From Arenimonas terrae (lineage in GTDB: Bacteria > Pseudomonadota > Gammaproteobacteria > Xanthomonadales > Xanthomonadaceae), in NCBI RefSeq assembly GCF_006265115.1, contig NZ_SMDR01000002.1, positions 123,743-187,742 of the forward strand: a DNA stretch of 64,000 bases, in the 5' to 3' direction. Below, in pieces: positions 55,085 to 63,630 of this stretch. The stretch's first letter is position 1. Each line of letters opens with the position of its first letter. The notes beneath the pieces were generated by a model that was not told the DNA's origin, ran no database searches, and saw only the letters and a program-made list of their open reading frames with translations. A program made the position numbers and the translations under genes.

Positions 55085-55238
55085 GCGGTATCGCTCTCTC
55101 CGGAATACCTGGGCACGTTAGCCCCATCCCCAGGCCGGGCGCCAACGACTCCCGATGAACGGCTCCCGGTACATGACAGGAGGCGGCGCCGGGAAGCGTC
55201 CTCGGGCATGATGGCGGCGGACCCTACCGCGCCTGCCC

Positions 55239-56276
55239 ATGACCTCCCAAACGCCGCCCAGCCCGTCGATGCGACCGCTCGACGCCCTATGGCGCCCCGT
55301 GGCGCTGGCCTGGATCGTGGCCGCGGGGGAGGGCCTGGCGGGGGTGCTGGCCCTCGCGCCAGGCCTGGTCGAAGACCGCTGGCTGTACTTCGCCGTGACA
55401 TCGCTCTGGGTCCAGTGGGTGTCCCTGTCGACGCTGGGGGTGCTCTATGCCGCGCGCGGGCTCCTGGGAGCCATCCCGCCGGTCACCGTGGGCGCCATCG
55501 CCCTGGTGGTCGCACTGCTGTTCTGCTGGCTGCTGACCTGGGCGGCCCGTTCCTATTACGGCCCGATCGCCGGCCCCGAGGCGATCGACTGGCCCCGGCT
55601 GGCCCGCCTCGCGTCGGGCATCACCCTGGTGGTCGGCTTCCTCGGGCTGGCGATCTTCGACAATTACTGGCGCGGCCAACGCCATGCGCTCAACGCCAGG
55701 CAGGCCCAGCTGGAGGCGCTGCAGGCGCGCATCCGCCCCCACTTCCTGTTCAACACCCTCAATACCGGCGCAGCCCTTGTCCATGCCCGGCCGGGCGAGG
55801 CGGAGCGGCTGCTGCTGGACCTGGCCGACCTGTTCCGCGCCGCGTTGTCCGGGCCACGGGAGATCCCCCTGGCCGATGAACTGGCGCTCGCTCGCCGCTA
55901 CCTGGAGATCGAGGCCCTGCGTTTCGGGCCCAGACTGCGGCTGCGCTGGGACCTGCCGGAGCAGATCCCCGAAGTGCTGGTGCCGACGCTGTCGATCCAG
56001 CCCCTGGTCGAGAACGCGATCCGGCATGGCGTCGAACCCTCGGGCGAAGGTGGCGCCGTGGACGTCAGCGTGACGCTGGAGCCTTCGGTGGTGCGCATCG
56101 TCATCCGCAACGACCTCCCGGCCGGCGGCCACCGGCCGGCCAACGGCCACCATGTGGGGCTGCTCTCGTCGCGCGAGCGCATCCTGGCCCTCAGCCAGGG
56201 CCGCGGCCGCCTGGACACCGAAGTCGTGGACGGCCGCTACGTCGCGACGATCACCCTGCCCCGCCACACGGCCTGA
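55239..56276 (+). CDS. AlgZ/FimS-like LytS-family histidine kinase
   Basis: A 345-residue membrane protein with four hydrophobic segments between about 18 and 140 and a cytoplasmic LytS-type kinase. The phospho-acceptor His168 is in IRPHFLFNTLNTG, and the ATP-binding N-box is LSIQPLVENAIRHGV. AlgZ/FimS with AlgR in Pseudomonas directly activates the minor pilin operon. Here the gene is divergent from that operon across 154 bases, but no response regulator gene follows: the next gene is ppnN on the other strand. Start ATG 55239 is tentative. Confidence 0.87.
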   Translation: MTSQTPPSPSMRPLDALWRPVALAWIVAAGEGLAGVLALAPGLVEDRWLYFAVTSLWVQWVSLSTLGVLYAARGLLGAIPPVTVGAIALVVALLFCWLLTWAARSYYGPIAGPEAIDWPRLARLASGITLVVGFLGLAIFDNYWRGQRHALNARQAQLEALQARIRPHFLFNTLNTGAALVHARPGEAERLLLDLADLFRAALSGPREIPLADELALARRYLEIEALRFGPRLRLRWDLPEQIPEVLVPTLSIQPLVENAIRHGVEPSGEGGAVDVSVTLEPSVVRIVIRNDLPAGGHRPANGHHVGLLSSRERILALSQGRGRLDTEVVDGRYVATITLPRHTA

Positions 56277-56288
56277 GCAGGGCGGTCC

Positions 56289-57674
56289 TCAGCCGCCCAG
56301 CACCCGGTAGCAGGGCTTGTAGGTGCCGTTGATCTTCATGCGGCGCTGTTCGACGAAGGCGTTCAGCAGCGCGTCGAGCGCCCGCATGATGTCGCGGTCG
56401 CCGTCGATGACGAAGGGGCCGTGGCGCTCGATTTCGCGCATGCCCTCTTCCTTGACGTTGCCGGCGACGATGCCGGAAAACGCGCGCCGCAGGTCGGCGG
56501 CCAGCAGGTGCGCCGGCTGGTCGCGATGCAGGTTGAGCCCCGCCATCGCCGCATGCGTCGGAGCGAACGGGCGCTGGAACTCCAGCGGCAGGTGCAGCGA
56601 CCAGTTGAAGAAGAACGCGTCCTGCTCCTTCAGCCGGTGTTCGCGCACCCGCTTGATGCCCTGGCGCATGGCCTGCGCCACCTCGGCCGGGTCGTCGACG
56701 ATGATGCGGTAGCGCGGCGTCGCCGCCTCGCCAAGGGTCAGGCGCAGGAACTGGTCGATCTGCTCGAAATAGGCCGCCGATTCACGCGGCCCAGTCAGGA
56801 TCAGCGGGAACGGCAGCTCGGCGTTGTCGGGATGCAGCAGCAGGCCGAGCAGGTACAGGATCTCCTCGGCGGTGCCGACGCCACCGGGGAACACGATGAT
56901 GCCGTGGCCCAGGCGCACGAAGGCTTCGAGCCGCTTCTCGATGTCCGGCATGATCACCAGGTGGTTCACGATCGGGTTCGGCGACTCCGCGGCGATGATG
57001 CCCGGCTCGGTGATGCCGATGTAGCGGGGCTTCCAGTGCCGCTGCTTGGCGTGGGCGATGGTGGCGCCCTTCATCGGCCCCTTCATCGCGCCCGGCCCGC
57101 AGCCGGTGCAGATGTCCAGACCGCGCAGGCCCAGCTCGTAGCCGACCTTCTTGGTGTACAGGTACTCTTCGCGGTTGATCGAGTGGCCGCCCCAGCAGAC
57201 CACCAGGCTCGGGTCCTGGTAGGACTTCATGACGCGGGCGTTGCGCAGAATCTCGAACACGGCGCTGGTCATGCCGGCCGAGGTGTCGAGATCGAACTTG
57301 GCGCTGCCGTGGACCTCGTTGGCGTTGTAGGCGATGTCGCGCACGACCGCGAACAGGTTCTCGGCGATGCCGCGGATGATCTCACCGTCGACGAAGGCCG
57401 TTGCCGGCGCGTTGCGCAGCTCGATCTTGATGCCGCGGTCCTGCTGCTGCACCTCGATGTCGAAATCGGGATAGCGCTGGGCGGCGGCGCGCGGGTCATC
57501 CGACTCGCTGCCGGTGGTGAGCACGGCCAGCGCGCAGCGGCGCAGCAGGTCGCGCTGGCCGCCGGTGGAAGCGTCCCGCAGGCGGGCGACTTCGTCGCGG
57601 GAAAGGACATCCAGGCCACCGCGCGGGGAGATGCGGGCATTGGCCGTGGCGGGAAGGCTCAACGGGTCGTTCAT
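56289..57674 (-). CDS. ppnN: nucleotide 5'-monophosphate nucleosidase PpnN
   Basis: PpnN (YgdH) cleaves purine and pyrimidine nucleoside monophosphates to base and ribose 5-phosphate and, in E. coli, is controlled by (p)ppGpp. The 460-residue protein has the LOG-family motif IVFPGGVGTAEEILYL, preceded by the core string GGHSINREEYLYTKKVGYELG, and the N- and C-terminal extra domains of the long PpnN type (KIELRNAPATAFVDGE; DAFFFNWSLHLPLEFQ). Start ATG 57674, MNDPLSLP, is family-like. Confidence 0.93.
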   Translation of the reverse strand: MNDPLSLPATANARISPRGGLDVLSRDEVARLRDASTGGQRDLLRRCALAVLTTGSESDDPRAAAQRYPDFDIEVQQQDRGIKIELRNAPATAFVDGEIIRGIAENLFAVVRDIAYNANEVHGSAKFDLDTSAGMTSAVFEILRNARVMKSYQDPSLVVCWGGHSINREEYLYTKKVGYELGLRGLDICTGCGPGAMKGPMKGATIAHAKQRHWKPRYIGITEPGIIAAESPNPIVNHLVIMPDIEKRLEAFVRLGHGIIVFPGGVGTAEEILYLLGLLLHPDNAELPFPLILTGPRESAAYFEQIDQFLRLTLGEAATPRYRIIVDDPAEVAQAMRQGIKRVREHRLKEQDAFFFNWSLHLPLEFQRPFAPTHAAMAGLNLHRDQPAHLLAADLRRAFSGIVAGNVKEEGMREIERHGPFVIDGDRDIMRALDALLNAFVEQRRMKINGTYKPCYRVLGG

Positions 57675-57745
57675 GGGTCGATTGCTGCTCTGTCGTCGTA
57701 GTGAACGGCTGACTTTACCACCGGCCGGAGCACCGGGAAGCCGGC

Positions 57746-57778
57746 AAAAAAAACGGCCGGCGGTTTCCCGCCGGCCGT
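57746..57778 (-). terminator. terminator after the Oar-like receptor gene
   Basis: Minus-strand ACGGCCGGCGG / CCGCCGGCCGT, 11-bp perfect stem with a 4-base loop, followed by eight T (plus-strand A run at 57746-57753). A textbook intrinsic terminator. Confidence 0.92.
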
Positions 57779-57801
57779 CCATACGCCACGAGGGCGTCAG
57801 A

Positions 57802-60800
57802 TCAGAACTGGTACTTGAAGCTCAGCATGACCGACCAGCGCGACACCGCGGTGTTGCCCTTGTCGTTGTTGTTCTCCTGCACGCCCAGGCCAGCGGCCGG
57901 ACCCGTCCAGGTGTAGAAGTACTTGCCGGCCGAACCCGCCGGGCAGCGCGCGGTCACCACGTCGGTGCAGATGCCGCCGTAGTTGGCGAGCTGCTGGGTC
58001 GCGTTGAAGCCGTAGTCTTCGATGACGCCCCAGTCCTCGTTGATCATGTTGCCGATGTTCATGATGTCGAGGGCCAGGATCGACTTGTGGCCTTCCATGA
58101 AGCCCGGGAGCTCCTGGGAAATGCGCACGTCGAAGCTGTTGACGAAATCGGTGCGGAAGGCGTTCGCCGGGGCGATCTTGCCCTGGTAGGCCTTCAGCTC
58201 CGGGTTCGCGTCGAGCCAGGCGAAGAACGCCGCTTCCTGCGCGGGGGTGGCGAAGACGACGTCGCCCGGGCCGTTCGGCACGTAGAACAGGTCGTTGAAG
58301 CCGCCGTTGTCGCCGTTGGCGTCGTTGCGGAAGATGTAGCTGAAGGGACGGCCGGAACGGCCTTCGTAGAACATCGAGATGCGGGTCTCGTTGTCGCCGA
58401 AGAAGTTGTGCTTCCAGCTGACGCTGCCGGTGATGCGGTCCTTGATGGCGTAGCGCGAGTTGTAGGCGACGTCATCGTTGATGCTGCCGATCAGCGTGCC
58501 GCCCCAGTTCGACGAATTGGTCGAGCTGGTCATCGGGCTGACATCGGTGGCTTCGGTGTAGGTGTAGGCCAGGTTCCAGGACCAGGCGTCGCCCATCGGC
58601 TTGTCGAGGCTGATCGTGAACTGGCTGCTCTGGCCCTTGTCGGTGTTGCTGATCAGGAACACGTCGCCGACGCCGAACGGACGGAACGCGCGGTTGAAGG
58701 CACCGTTCTGGCCGTTGGTCATGCCGAAGTTGCCGGCATTGGTCGGGTTCAGGCCGGCGGCATTCCAGAACAGCTCGCGACCATCCGGACCGATCGCCGT
58801 CACGCCCTGGCCAGCGGCGTTGTACGGGTCGAGGCGCTGGATGAAGATGCCGTCCTTGACGTTGGTCTTGAGCAGCTCGGCCGACAGCACGATGCCGTAC
58901 CACGGCAGCTCGTGGTCAAACGCGATGTTCGCCTTCCAGACCGACGGCAGCGCGAAGTCCGGCGCGATGATGTCGACGTTCTGGCGCGGGCAGCTGGCCA
59001 AGGTCGGCACCGGGTTGCAGGCCGGGTTGGTGCCGGTGCTCGGGATGTACGGCGGCAGGGTCGGATCGAAGGTGCCGCCGTTGAACTCTTCGTACTGCAC
59101 GTAGTTCAGGCCGGTGTTCTGGTAGGCGCCCGCCAGCCAGACGTTCGGCGAACCGCCCTGGAACAGGCCGACACCGCCGCGGACCTGGGTCGGACGCTCG
59201 CTGTCGAAGGTGTAGTTGAAGCCGGCGCGCGGCGCCAGGATGTCGACGTCGACGGTGTTGGAGTTGTCGTAGCCGTAGATGTTCGAGATGTAGGCGTTGT
59301 ACAGGCGCTGATCGTCGAAGTCCGGCTTGTCGTAGCGCAGGCCGAACATCAGGTTCAGGTTGTAGTTGACCGCCCAGCTGTCCTGCACGAACAGGCCGGT
59401 GTTCTTCTGCTCATAGGCCGCCGGGATGTCGGCGTAGCTGCCGCCGGCGCGCGGGGCGCGGACGGTGTAGCTGGCCGGGTTGCCGGCCTGGAAGTCGGCG
59501 AGCGTGTTGAACACGTAGACGCCGTTCAGGTCACGACCGTAGAAGTTGATGATGTCGTTCTTTTCCCAGTCGAAACCGAACTTGAACGTGTGGTCGCCCA
59601 CGAACAGGTTGCCGGCGCCGAACAGGCTGGTCTGCTTGGTGTCGATGATGTTGACGTGGCTGTTCTGCTCGGTGCCGAGGAAGATCGAGCTGTTGCCGCC
59701 GAAGCCGCGGATCTCGATCTGGGGCAGGTTCGAGTTGGTCTCGCGGATCGCGGAGTAGTCGCGCTTGGAAACCTTGAACTCGGTCGAGAAGTTCTCGGTC
59801 CAGTCGCTGAAGACCTCGGCGACGGTGCTCTCGAATTCCTTGGCGTAGTTGTACCAGAAGGTGCTCAGCGAGATGGAGTTGTTGTCCACCTGCGGGAAGC
59901 GCAGCACGCCCTGCTCGAGGAAGCTGTAGCGCAGCGCCGCGCGGTGGTTGTCGCTGATGTTCCAGTCCAGCTTGACCGCGTATTCCTCGATCTCGGTGTC
60001 GGCGTTCAATCCATCCAGGCTGCCGGCATCGAAGCCGAAACCGGTCGCCGCGGCGCGCACGTCCGCGATATCGGTGTCGTCAATGTTGCCGTTGCCGTAC
60101 GGCGTGCCGCCGAAGCCGGTGGCCGGCGCGGAACGCACGTAGTTCTCGTAGTTCACGAAGAAGAAGAGGCGATCCTTGAGGATCGGGCCGCCGAAGGTGG
60201 CGCCGTAGGTATCCTCGGATTCGAAGCCACCGAACGTCACGCCGCGCAGGTCCTCGCGCACCCAGTCACCGTCACGCAGGGTGTAGTAGGCCGAGCCGTG
60301 GAACTCGTTGGTACCGGACTTGGTCACGGCGTTGACCACCGCACCGGTGCCGCCGGAGATCGTCGTGTCGTAGTTCGCCACGTCGATGTTGATCGCTTCG
60401 ATGGCGTCGATCGACACCGGCTGGCGCTCGGTCGGCAGGTTGTTCGACTCCAGGCCGAACGGGTCGGAGGTGCCGACACCGTCGATCTTGATCAGGTTGT
60501 AGCGGGTGTTCTGGCCGCCGGCGGAGATGGCGCCGTCGGCCTTGCTGACCTGCGAGATGCGCGGGTCGGTACGGATGTAGTCCTGGATGTTGCGGTTGGC
60601 CGACGGCAGCGAGTCGATCATGTCGCGGCTGACGTTGGTGCCGGTGCCCATCTTGTCGGCGCTGAAGACTTCCGACAGGGTCGACGTGCCGGTGACTTCG
60701 ACGGTTTCCAGGGTAGTGGTCGCCGGGGCCTGGCCCAGGGTCGCGTCAACCGAGGTGGTCTCGGCCAGCTGCAGGTAGACGCCTTCGCGGACCTCGGTCA

Positions 60801-61074
60801 CGCCGTCCTTGACGATCGTGATCGTGTACGGACCGCCGACGCGCAGGCCGCGCGCGCTGTAGCGGCCGTCGGCGCTGGTGGTCGCGGTGCTGACGGTGCC
60901 GGACGGCGTGTGCAGGATGGTCACCTGCGCGCCGGCCACCGGCTGGGAGTCGGCCGAGACGATGCGGCCGCCGACGACGGCGGTCGTGTTCTGGGCGAAC
61001 GCCGGCGCGGCAGCGAGCGCGATGGCGAGGCCGAGGGAGAGCTGAGACAGCCGAACCCGGTTGCGATTGGTCAT
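57802..61074 (-). CDS. Oar-like TonB-dependent receptor
   Basis: A 1090-residue outer-membrane protein. Signal peptide to about 28 (PAFAQ). Residues about 34-115 form a carboxypeptidase-regulatory-like domain (VVGGRIVSADSQPVAGAQVTI). The plug follows (NVSRDMIDSLPSANRNIQDYIRTDPR, IKIDGVGTSDPFGLESN, then GGTGAVVNAVTKSGTNEFHGS), then a long beta-barrel ending in the aromatic KYQF typical of outer-membrane proteins. This Oar/OmpA-related class is large and the substrate unknown; it is expanded in Lysobacterales. A strong terminator and AT-rich upstream region mark a single-gene transcript. Confidence 0.92.
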   Translation of the reverse strand: MTNRNRVRLSQLSLGLAIALAAAPAFAQNTTAVVGGRIVSADSQPVAGAQVTILHTPSGTVSTATTSADGRYSARGLRVGGPYTITIVKDGVTEVREGVYLQLAETTSVDATLGQAPATTTLETVEVTGTSTLSEVFSADKMGTGTNVSRDMIDSLPSANRNIQDYIRTDPRISQVSKADGAISAGGQNTRYNLIKIDGVGTSDPFGLESNNLPTERQPVSIDAIEAINIDVANYDTTISGGTGAVVNAVTKSGTNEFHGSAYYTLRDGDWVREDLRGVTFGGFESEDTYGATFGGPILKDRLFFFVNYENYVRSAPATGFGGTPYGNGNIDDTDIADVRAAATGFGFDAGSLDGLNADTEIEEYAVKLDWNISDNHRAALRYSFLEQGVLRFPQVDNNSISLSTFWYNYAKEFESTVAEVFSDWTENFSTEFKVSKRDYSAIRETNSNLPQIEIRGFGGNSSIFLGTEQNSHVNIIDTKQTSLFGAGNLFVGDHTFKFGFDWEKNDIINFYGRDLNGVYVFNTLADFQAGNPASYTVRAPRAGGSYADIPAAYEQKNTGLFVQDSWAVNYNLNLMFGLRYDKPDFDDQRLYNAYISNIYGYDNSNTVDVDILAPRAGFNYTFDSERPTQVRGGVGLFQGGSPNVWLAGAYQNTGLNYVQYEEFNGGTFDPTLPPYIPSTGTNPACNPVPTLASCPRQNVDIIAPDFALPSVWKANIAFDHELPWYGIVLSAELLKTNVKDGIFIQRLDPYNAAGQGVTAIGPDGRELFWNAAGLNPTNAGNFGMTNGQNGAFNRAFRPFGVGDVFLISNTDKGQSSQFTISLDKPMGDAWSWNLAYTYTEATDVSPMTSSTNSSNWGGTLIGSINDDVAYNSRYAIKDRITGSVSWKHNFFGDNETRISMFYEGRSGRPFSYIFRNDANGDNGGFNDLFYVPNGPGDVVFATPAQEAAFFAWLDANPELKAYQGKIAPANAFRTDFVNSFDVRISQELPGFMEGHKSILALDIMNIGNMINEDWGVIEDYGFNATQQLANYGGICTDVVTARCPAGSAGKYFYTWTGPAAGLGVQENNNDKGNTAVSRWSVMLSFKYQF

Positions 61075-61204
61075 GGTATGAACCCTGATTTTTAGTGGCT
61101 AGAAAATGGCGATGCGGCATCCCGCCGCGGTGCCTGACGGGCCAGGCACGGCTGATCCTTGAAATCGCTTGCCTGGTTGGGTGTCCCCTGGGTCCCCGGG
61201 CAAT

Positions 61205-61240
61205 AACAAGAGTTTAACACGGTACCCCGGTCACATGTCA
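61205..61240 (-). promoter_or_regulatory. AT-rich promoter region of the Oar-like receptor
   Basis: On the minus strand a TGACAT-like -35 (near plus 61236-61241) is followed after about 18 bases by TAAACT (near 61212-61217). GTCAC at 61230-61234 and GTGAC at 61246-61250 form an inverted repeat that could be an operator. Weak evidence. Confidence 0.35.
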
Positions 61241-61266
61241 TTCAGGTGACAAGACCGGGCCCGCCG

Positions 61267-61866
61267 TCACAGGGCCGGGGCGGCCCTCAGGTAGGCCGCC
61301 ACGCCGTCCAGCAGCATCTGGACCGAAATGGCCACCAGAAGCATGCCCATCAGCCGCTCGACCGCCACCAGGACCCGCATGCCCAGGATCTTGTAGAGGT
61401 AGGTGGCGCTGAACAGCAGGGCCGCCGTACCCAGCCAGGCCAGGGTCAGGGCCAGGCTCCAGTCGGCCATGCGGTCCGGCTCCTGGGCCGCCAGCAGCAT
61501 CACGGCCGCCATGCCCGAGGGGCCGGCCACCAGGGGTATGGCCATCGGAACGATGAATGGCTCGCCGTCCGGGACCTCGCCGAACATGCCCTCGGCGCTG
61601 GGGAAGATCATCTTCAGGCCGATCAGGAACAGCACGATGCCGCCAGCGATCGACACCGACTCCTGGCGCAGGTGCATGGCCTCGAGCACGTACTTGCCGC
61701 CCCAGAGGAAGGCGAACAGGACGACCAGGGCGATCATCAGCTCGCGGGCCAGCACAACCCGGCGCCGGTGTGCCGGCAGCGGCTTGAGCAGGCCCAGGAA
61801 CACCGGGATGTTGCCCAAGGGGTCCAGGATCAGGAACAGCAGCAGGGCGGCGGAAAGCGTGGTCAC
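61267..61866 (-). CDS. MarC-family inner-membrane protein
   Basis: A 199-residue protein with six hydrophobic segments and the MarC/YhgN strings LFLILDPLGNIPVFLGLL at the N-terminus and VPMAIPLVAGPSGMAAVML in the middle. MarC was once linked to multidrug resistance but that was withdrawn; the family function is unknown. ATG 61866 overlaps the SDR gene stop by 4 bases (ATGA), so it is the last gene of the grxD-SDR-marC run. Confidence 0.9.
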   Translation of the reverse strand: MTTLSAALLLFLILDPLGNIPVFLGLLKPLPAHRRRVVLARELMIALVVLFAFLWGGKYVLEAMHLRQESVSIAGGIVLFLIGLKMIFPSAEGMFGEVPDGEPFIVPMAIPLVAGPSGMAAVMLLAAQEPDRMADWSLALTLAWLGTAALLFSATYLYKILGMRVLVAVERLMGMLLVAISVQMLLDGVAAYLRAAPAL

Positions 61867-62621
61867 GGCGAAAGCCTCGGGGCCCAGACCTGGCCCCGGT
61901 GGACCAGGCCGGCGGGCGAAAGCAGGTGGACGCAGGCCGGCGCGTAGGCGGCGGGCGCCGGCACCCGCAGCTGGGCTTCGTCGGCATAGGCGCGGGCCCG
62001 CAGGTCAGTGCGCATCGGGCCCGGCTCCAGGCCGGACACCCGCACCGGCGTGCTGTCGGTTTCGGCGCTCAACTGCCGGACCAGGGCGGCCAGGCCCTGC
62101 TTGGCAAGGCCATAGGCGCCCCAATAGGCCTTGCCGACCCGGGCCGGGTCGTCGGTGACGAAGACCACGGCGCTGTCGCCGGCCCTGCGCAGGTAGGGCA
62201 GGCAGGCCTGGGTCAGCAGCCAGGGTGCGGTGAAGTTCACATGCAGGTTGCGCACGAAGGCTTCCGGAGCGGTCGCCTCCAGCGGCGCCAGGCCGGTGAA
62301 CTCGGCGGCGCAATGCAGCAGCCCGTGGATACCACCCAGCTCGCCCGCGACCTTGGCGGCCAGGTCGGCGTAGTCGGCCGGGTCGGCGCCGGCGAGGTCG
62401 ATCGGATACAGGGCCGGCTCGGGTCCCAGCGCCTTCACCACGTCATAGACACGGTTGAGCTTGGGCACGCGCCGCCCGAGCAGCACCACGGTCGCACCCG
62501 CCCGCGCGCAGGCCTTGGCCGCTTCCGCGCCGAAGCCGCCGTGCGCGCCGGTGACCAGCACCGTGCGCCCGGCCAGGGCATCGCCGGCGACGTCCGGCAG
62601 GGCGGCCGCAGCGATCGTCAT
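61863..62621 (-). CDS. YciK-like short-chain dehydrogenase/reductase
   Basis: A 252-residue cytoplasmic oxidoreductase. Nucleotide-binding motif VLVTGAHGGFGAEAAKACA near 20-38, and the catalytic YWGAYGLAKQG with Tyr and Lys four residues apart. The string LDLLHCAAEF-like segment GLLHCAAEFTGLAPLE marks the YciK branch, close to the E. coli protein of unknown substrate. ATG 62621 overlaps the grxD stop by 4 bases. Longer upstream frames are grxD shadows. Confidence 0.88.
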   Translation of the reverse strand: MTIAAAALPDVAGDALAGRTVLVTGAHGGFGAEAAKACARAGATVVLLGRRVPKLNRVYDVVKALGPEPALYPIDLAGADPADYADLAAKVAGELGGIHGLLHCAAEFTGLAPLEATAPEAFVRNLHVNFTAPWLLTQACLPYLRRAGDSAVVFVTDDPARVGKAYWGAYGLAKQGLAALVRQLSAETDSTPVRVSGLEPGPMRTDLRARAYADEAQLRVPAPAAYAPACVHLLSPAGLVHRGQVWAPRLSP

Positions 62622-62941
62622 GCCGCCTTCTGCGCCTCGGACACCATGCGCGCCAGTTCTCCGCTGTCGAAGAGTTCGACGGTGATGTCGCAGCCGCCGA
62701 TCAGCTCGCCATTGATGAAGAGCTGCGGAAAGGTCGGCCAGTCGGAGTAGCGCGGCAGGCTTGCGCGCACTTCCGGATCCTCCAGCACGTTGACGCTGTG
62801 GAAGCCGGAAGCGCCGGCGTTCTTGAGCGCCTGCACGGCGCGGCTGGAAAAGCCGCACATCGGGAACTGCGGCGTACCCTTCATGAAGAGCACGATCGGA
62901 TGGCCCTCGACCTCGGCCTTGATGCGGTCCATGACGTTCAT
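62618..62941 (-). CDS. grxD: monothiol glutaredoxin Grx4
   Basis: A 107-residue monothiol glutaredoxin with active site CGFS at Cys29 ([17 protein letters not shown]), [19 protein letters not shown] for glutathione binding. It carries and passes on [2Fe-2S] clusters with glutathione and BolA partners. It is divergent from sodB across 110 bases, a common arrangement in Gammaproteobacteria, and leads the SDR-marC genes. Confidence 0.97.
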   Translation of the reverse strand: MNVMDRIKAEVEGHPIVLFMKGTPQFPMCGFSSRAVQALKNAGASGFHSVNVLEDPEVRASLPRYSDWPTFPQLFINGELIGGCDITVELFDSGELARMVSEAQKAA

Positions 62942-63051
62942 GGAAAACTCCGTTCGGTGGGCGACCCCGGGACGGGGGCGCGATAAGGGCTAGAATTATA
63001 CGGCCAAGGCCCGGCCCGCCGGTGCCCAGCCCCCTCAGAACGGAGATTCCC

Positions 63052-63630
63052 ATGGCCATCGAACTGCCCGCCCTGCCCTACGACCGCGCCGCCCTCGAGC
63101 CGCACATCTCGGCGGAAACCATCGATTTCCACTACGGCAAGCACCACCAGACCTACGTCACCAACCTCAACAACCAGATCAAGGGCACCGAATTCGAGAA
63201 CCTCGAGCTCGAGGCCATCATCCGCAAGGCCCAGGGCGGCATGTTCAACAACGCCGCGCAGGTCTGGAACCATACTTTCTACTGGAACTGCCTCAAGCCC
63301 AACGGCGGCGGCGAACCGACCGGCAAGCTGGCCGACGCCATCACCAAGGCTTTCGGTTCGTTCGCGGCGTTCAAGGAGCAGTTCACCGCGACCGCGATCG
63401 GCACCTTCGGCTCCGGCTGGGCCTGGCTGGTGCAGCGTCCGGACGGTTCGCTGGCCCTGGTCAGCACCCCGAACGCCGCCACCCCGCTCACCGGCACCGA
63501 CACCGCGCTGCTGACCTGCGACGTCTGGGAACACGCCTACTACATCGACTACCGCAACGCCCGCGCCAAGTACGTCGAGGCGTTCTGGAACCTGGTGAAC
63601 TGGGACTTCGTGGCCGACCGACTGGCCTGA
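63052..63630 (+). CDS. sodB: superoxide dismutase [Fe]
   Basis: Cytoplasmic iron superoxide dismutase, 192 residues (E. coli SodB 193). Metal ligands His27, His74, Asp157 and His161 ([13 protein letters not shown]) match the family. The strings [12 protein letters not shown] and [11 protein letters not shown] indicate the iron type. ATG 63052 has GGAG upstream; a TAGAAT -10 element stands near 62992. An ABC transporter ATPase gene starts in the next overlapping codon. Confidence 0.97.
   Translation: MAIELPALPYDRAALEPHISAETIDFHYGKHHQTYVTNLNNQIKGTEFENLELEAIIRKAQGGMFNNAAQVWNHTFYWNCLKPNGGGEPTGKLADAITKAFGSFAAFKEQFTATAIGTFGSGWAWLVQRPDGSLALVSTPNAATPLTGTDTALLTCDVWEHAYYIDYRNARAKYVEAFWNLVNWDFVADRLA

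Noticed and set aside
57514..61095. A 1193-codon plus-strand frame opposite the Oar-like receptor
   Set aside because: Pure antisense shadow: the receptor has signal peptide, plug, barrel end and terminator; the opposite frame is Val/Asp/Arg repeats without domains.
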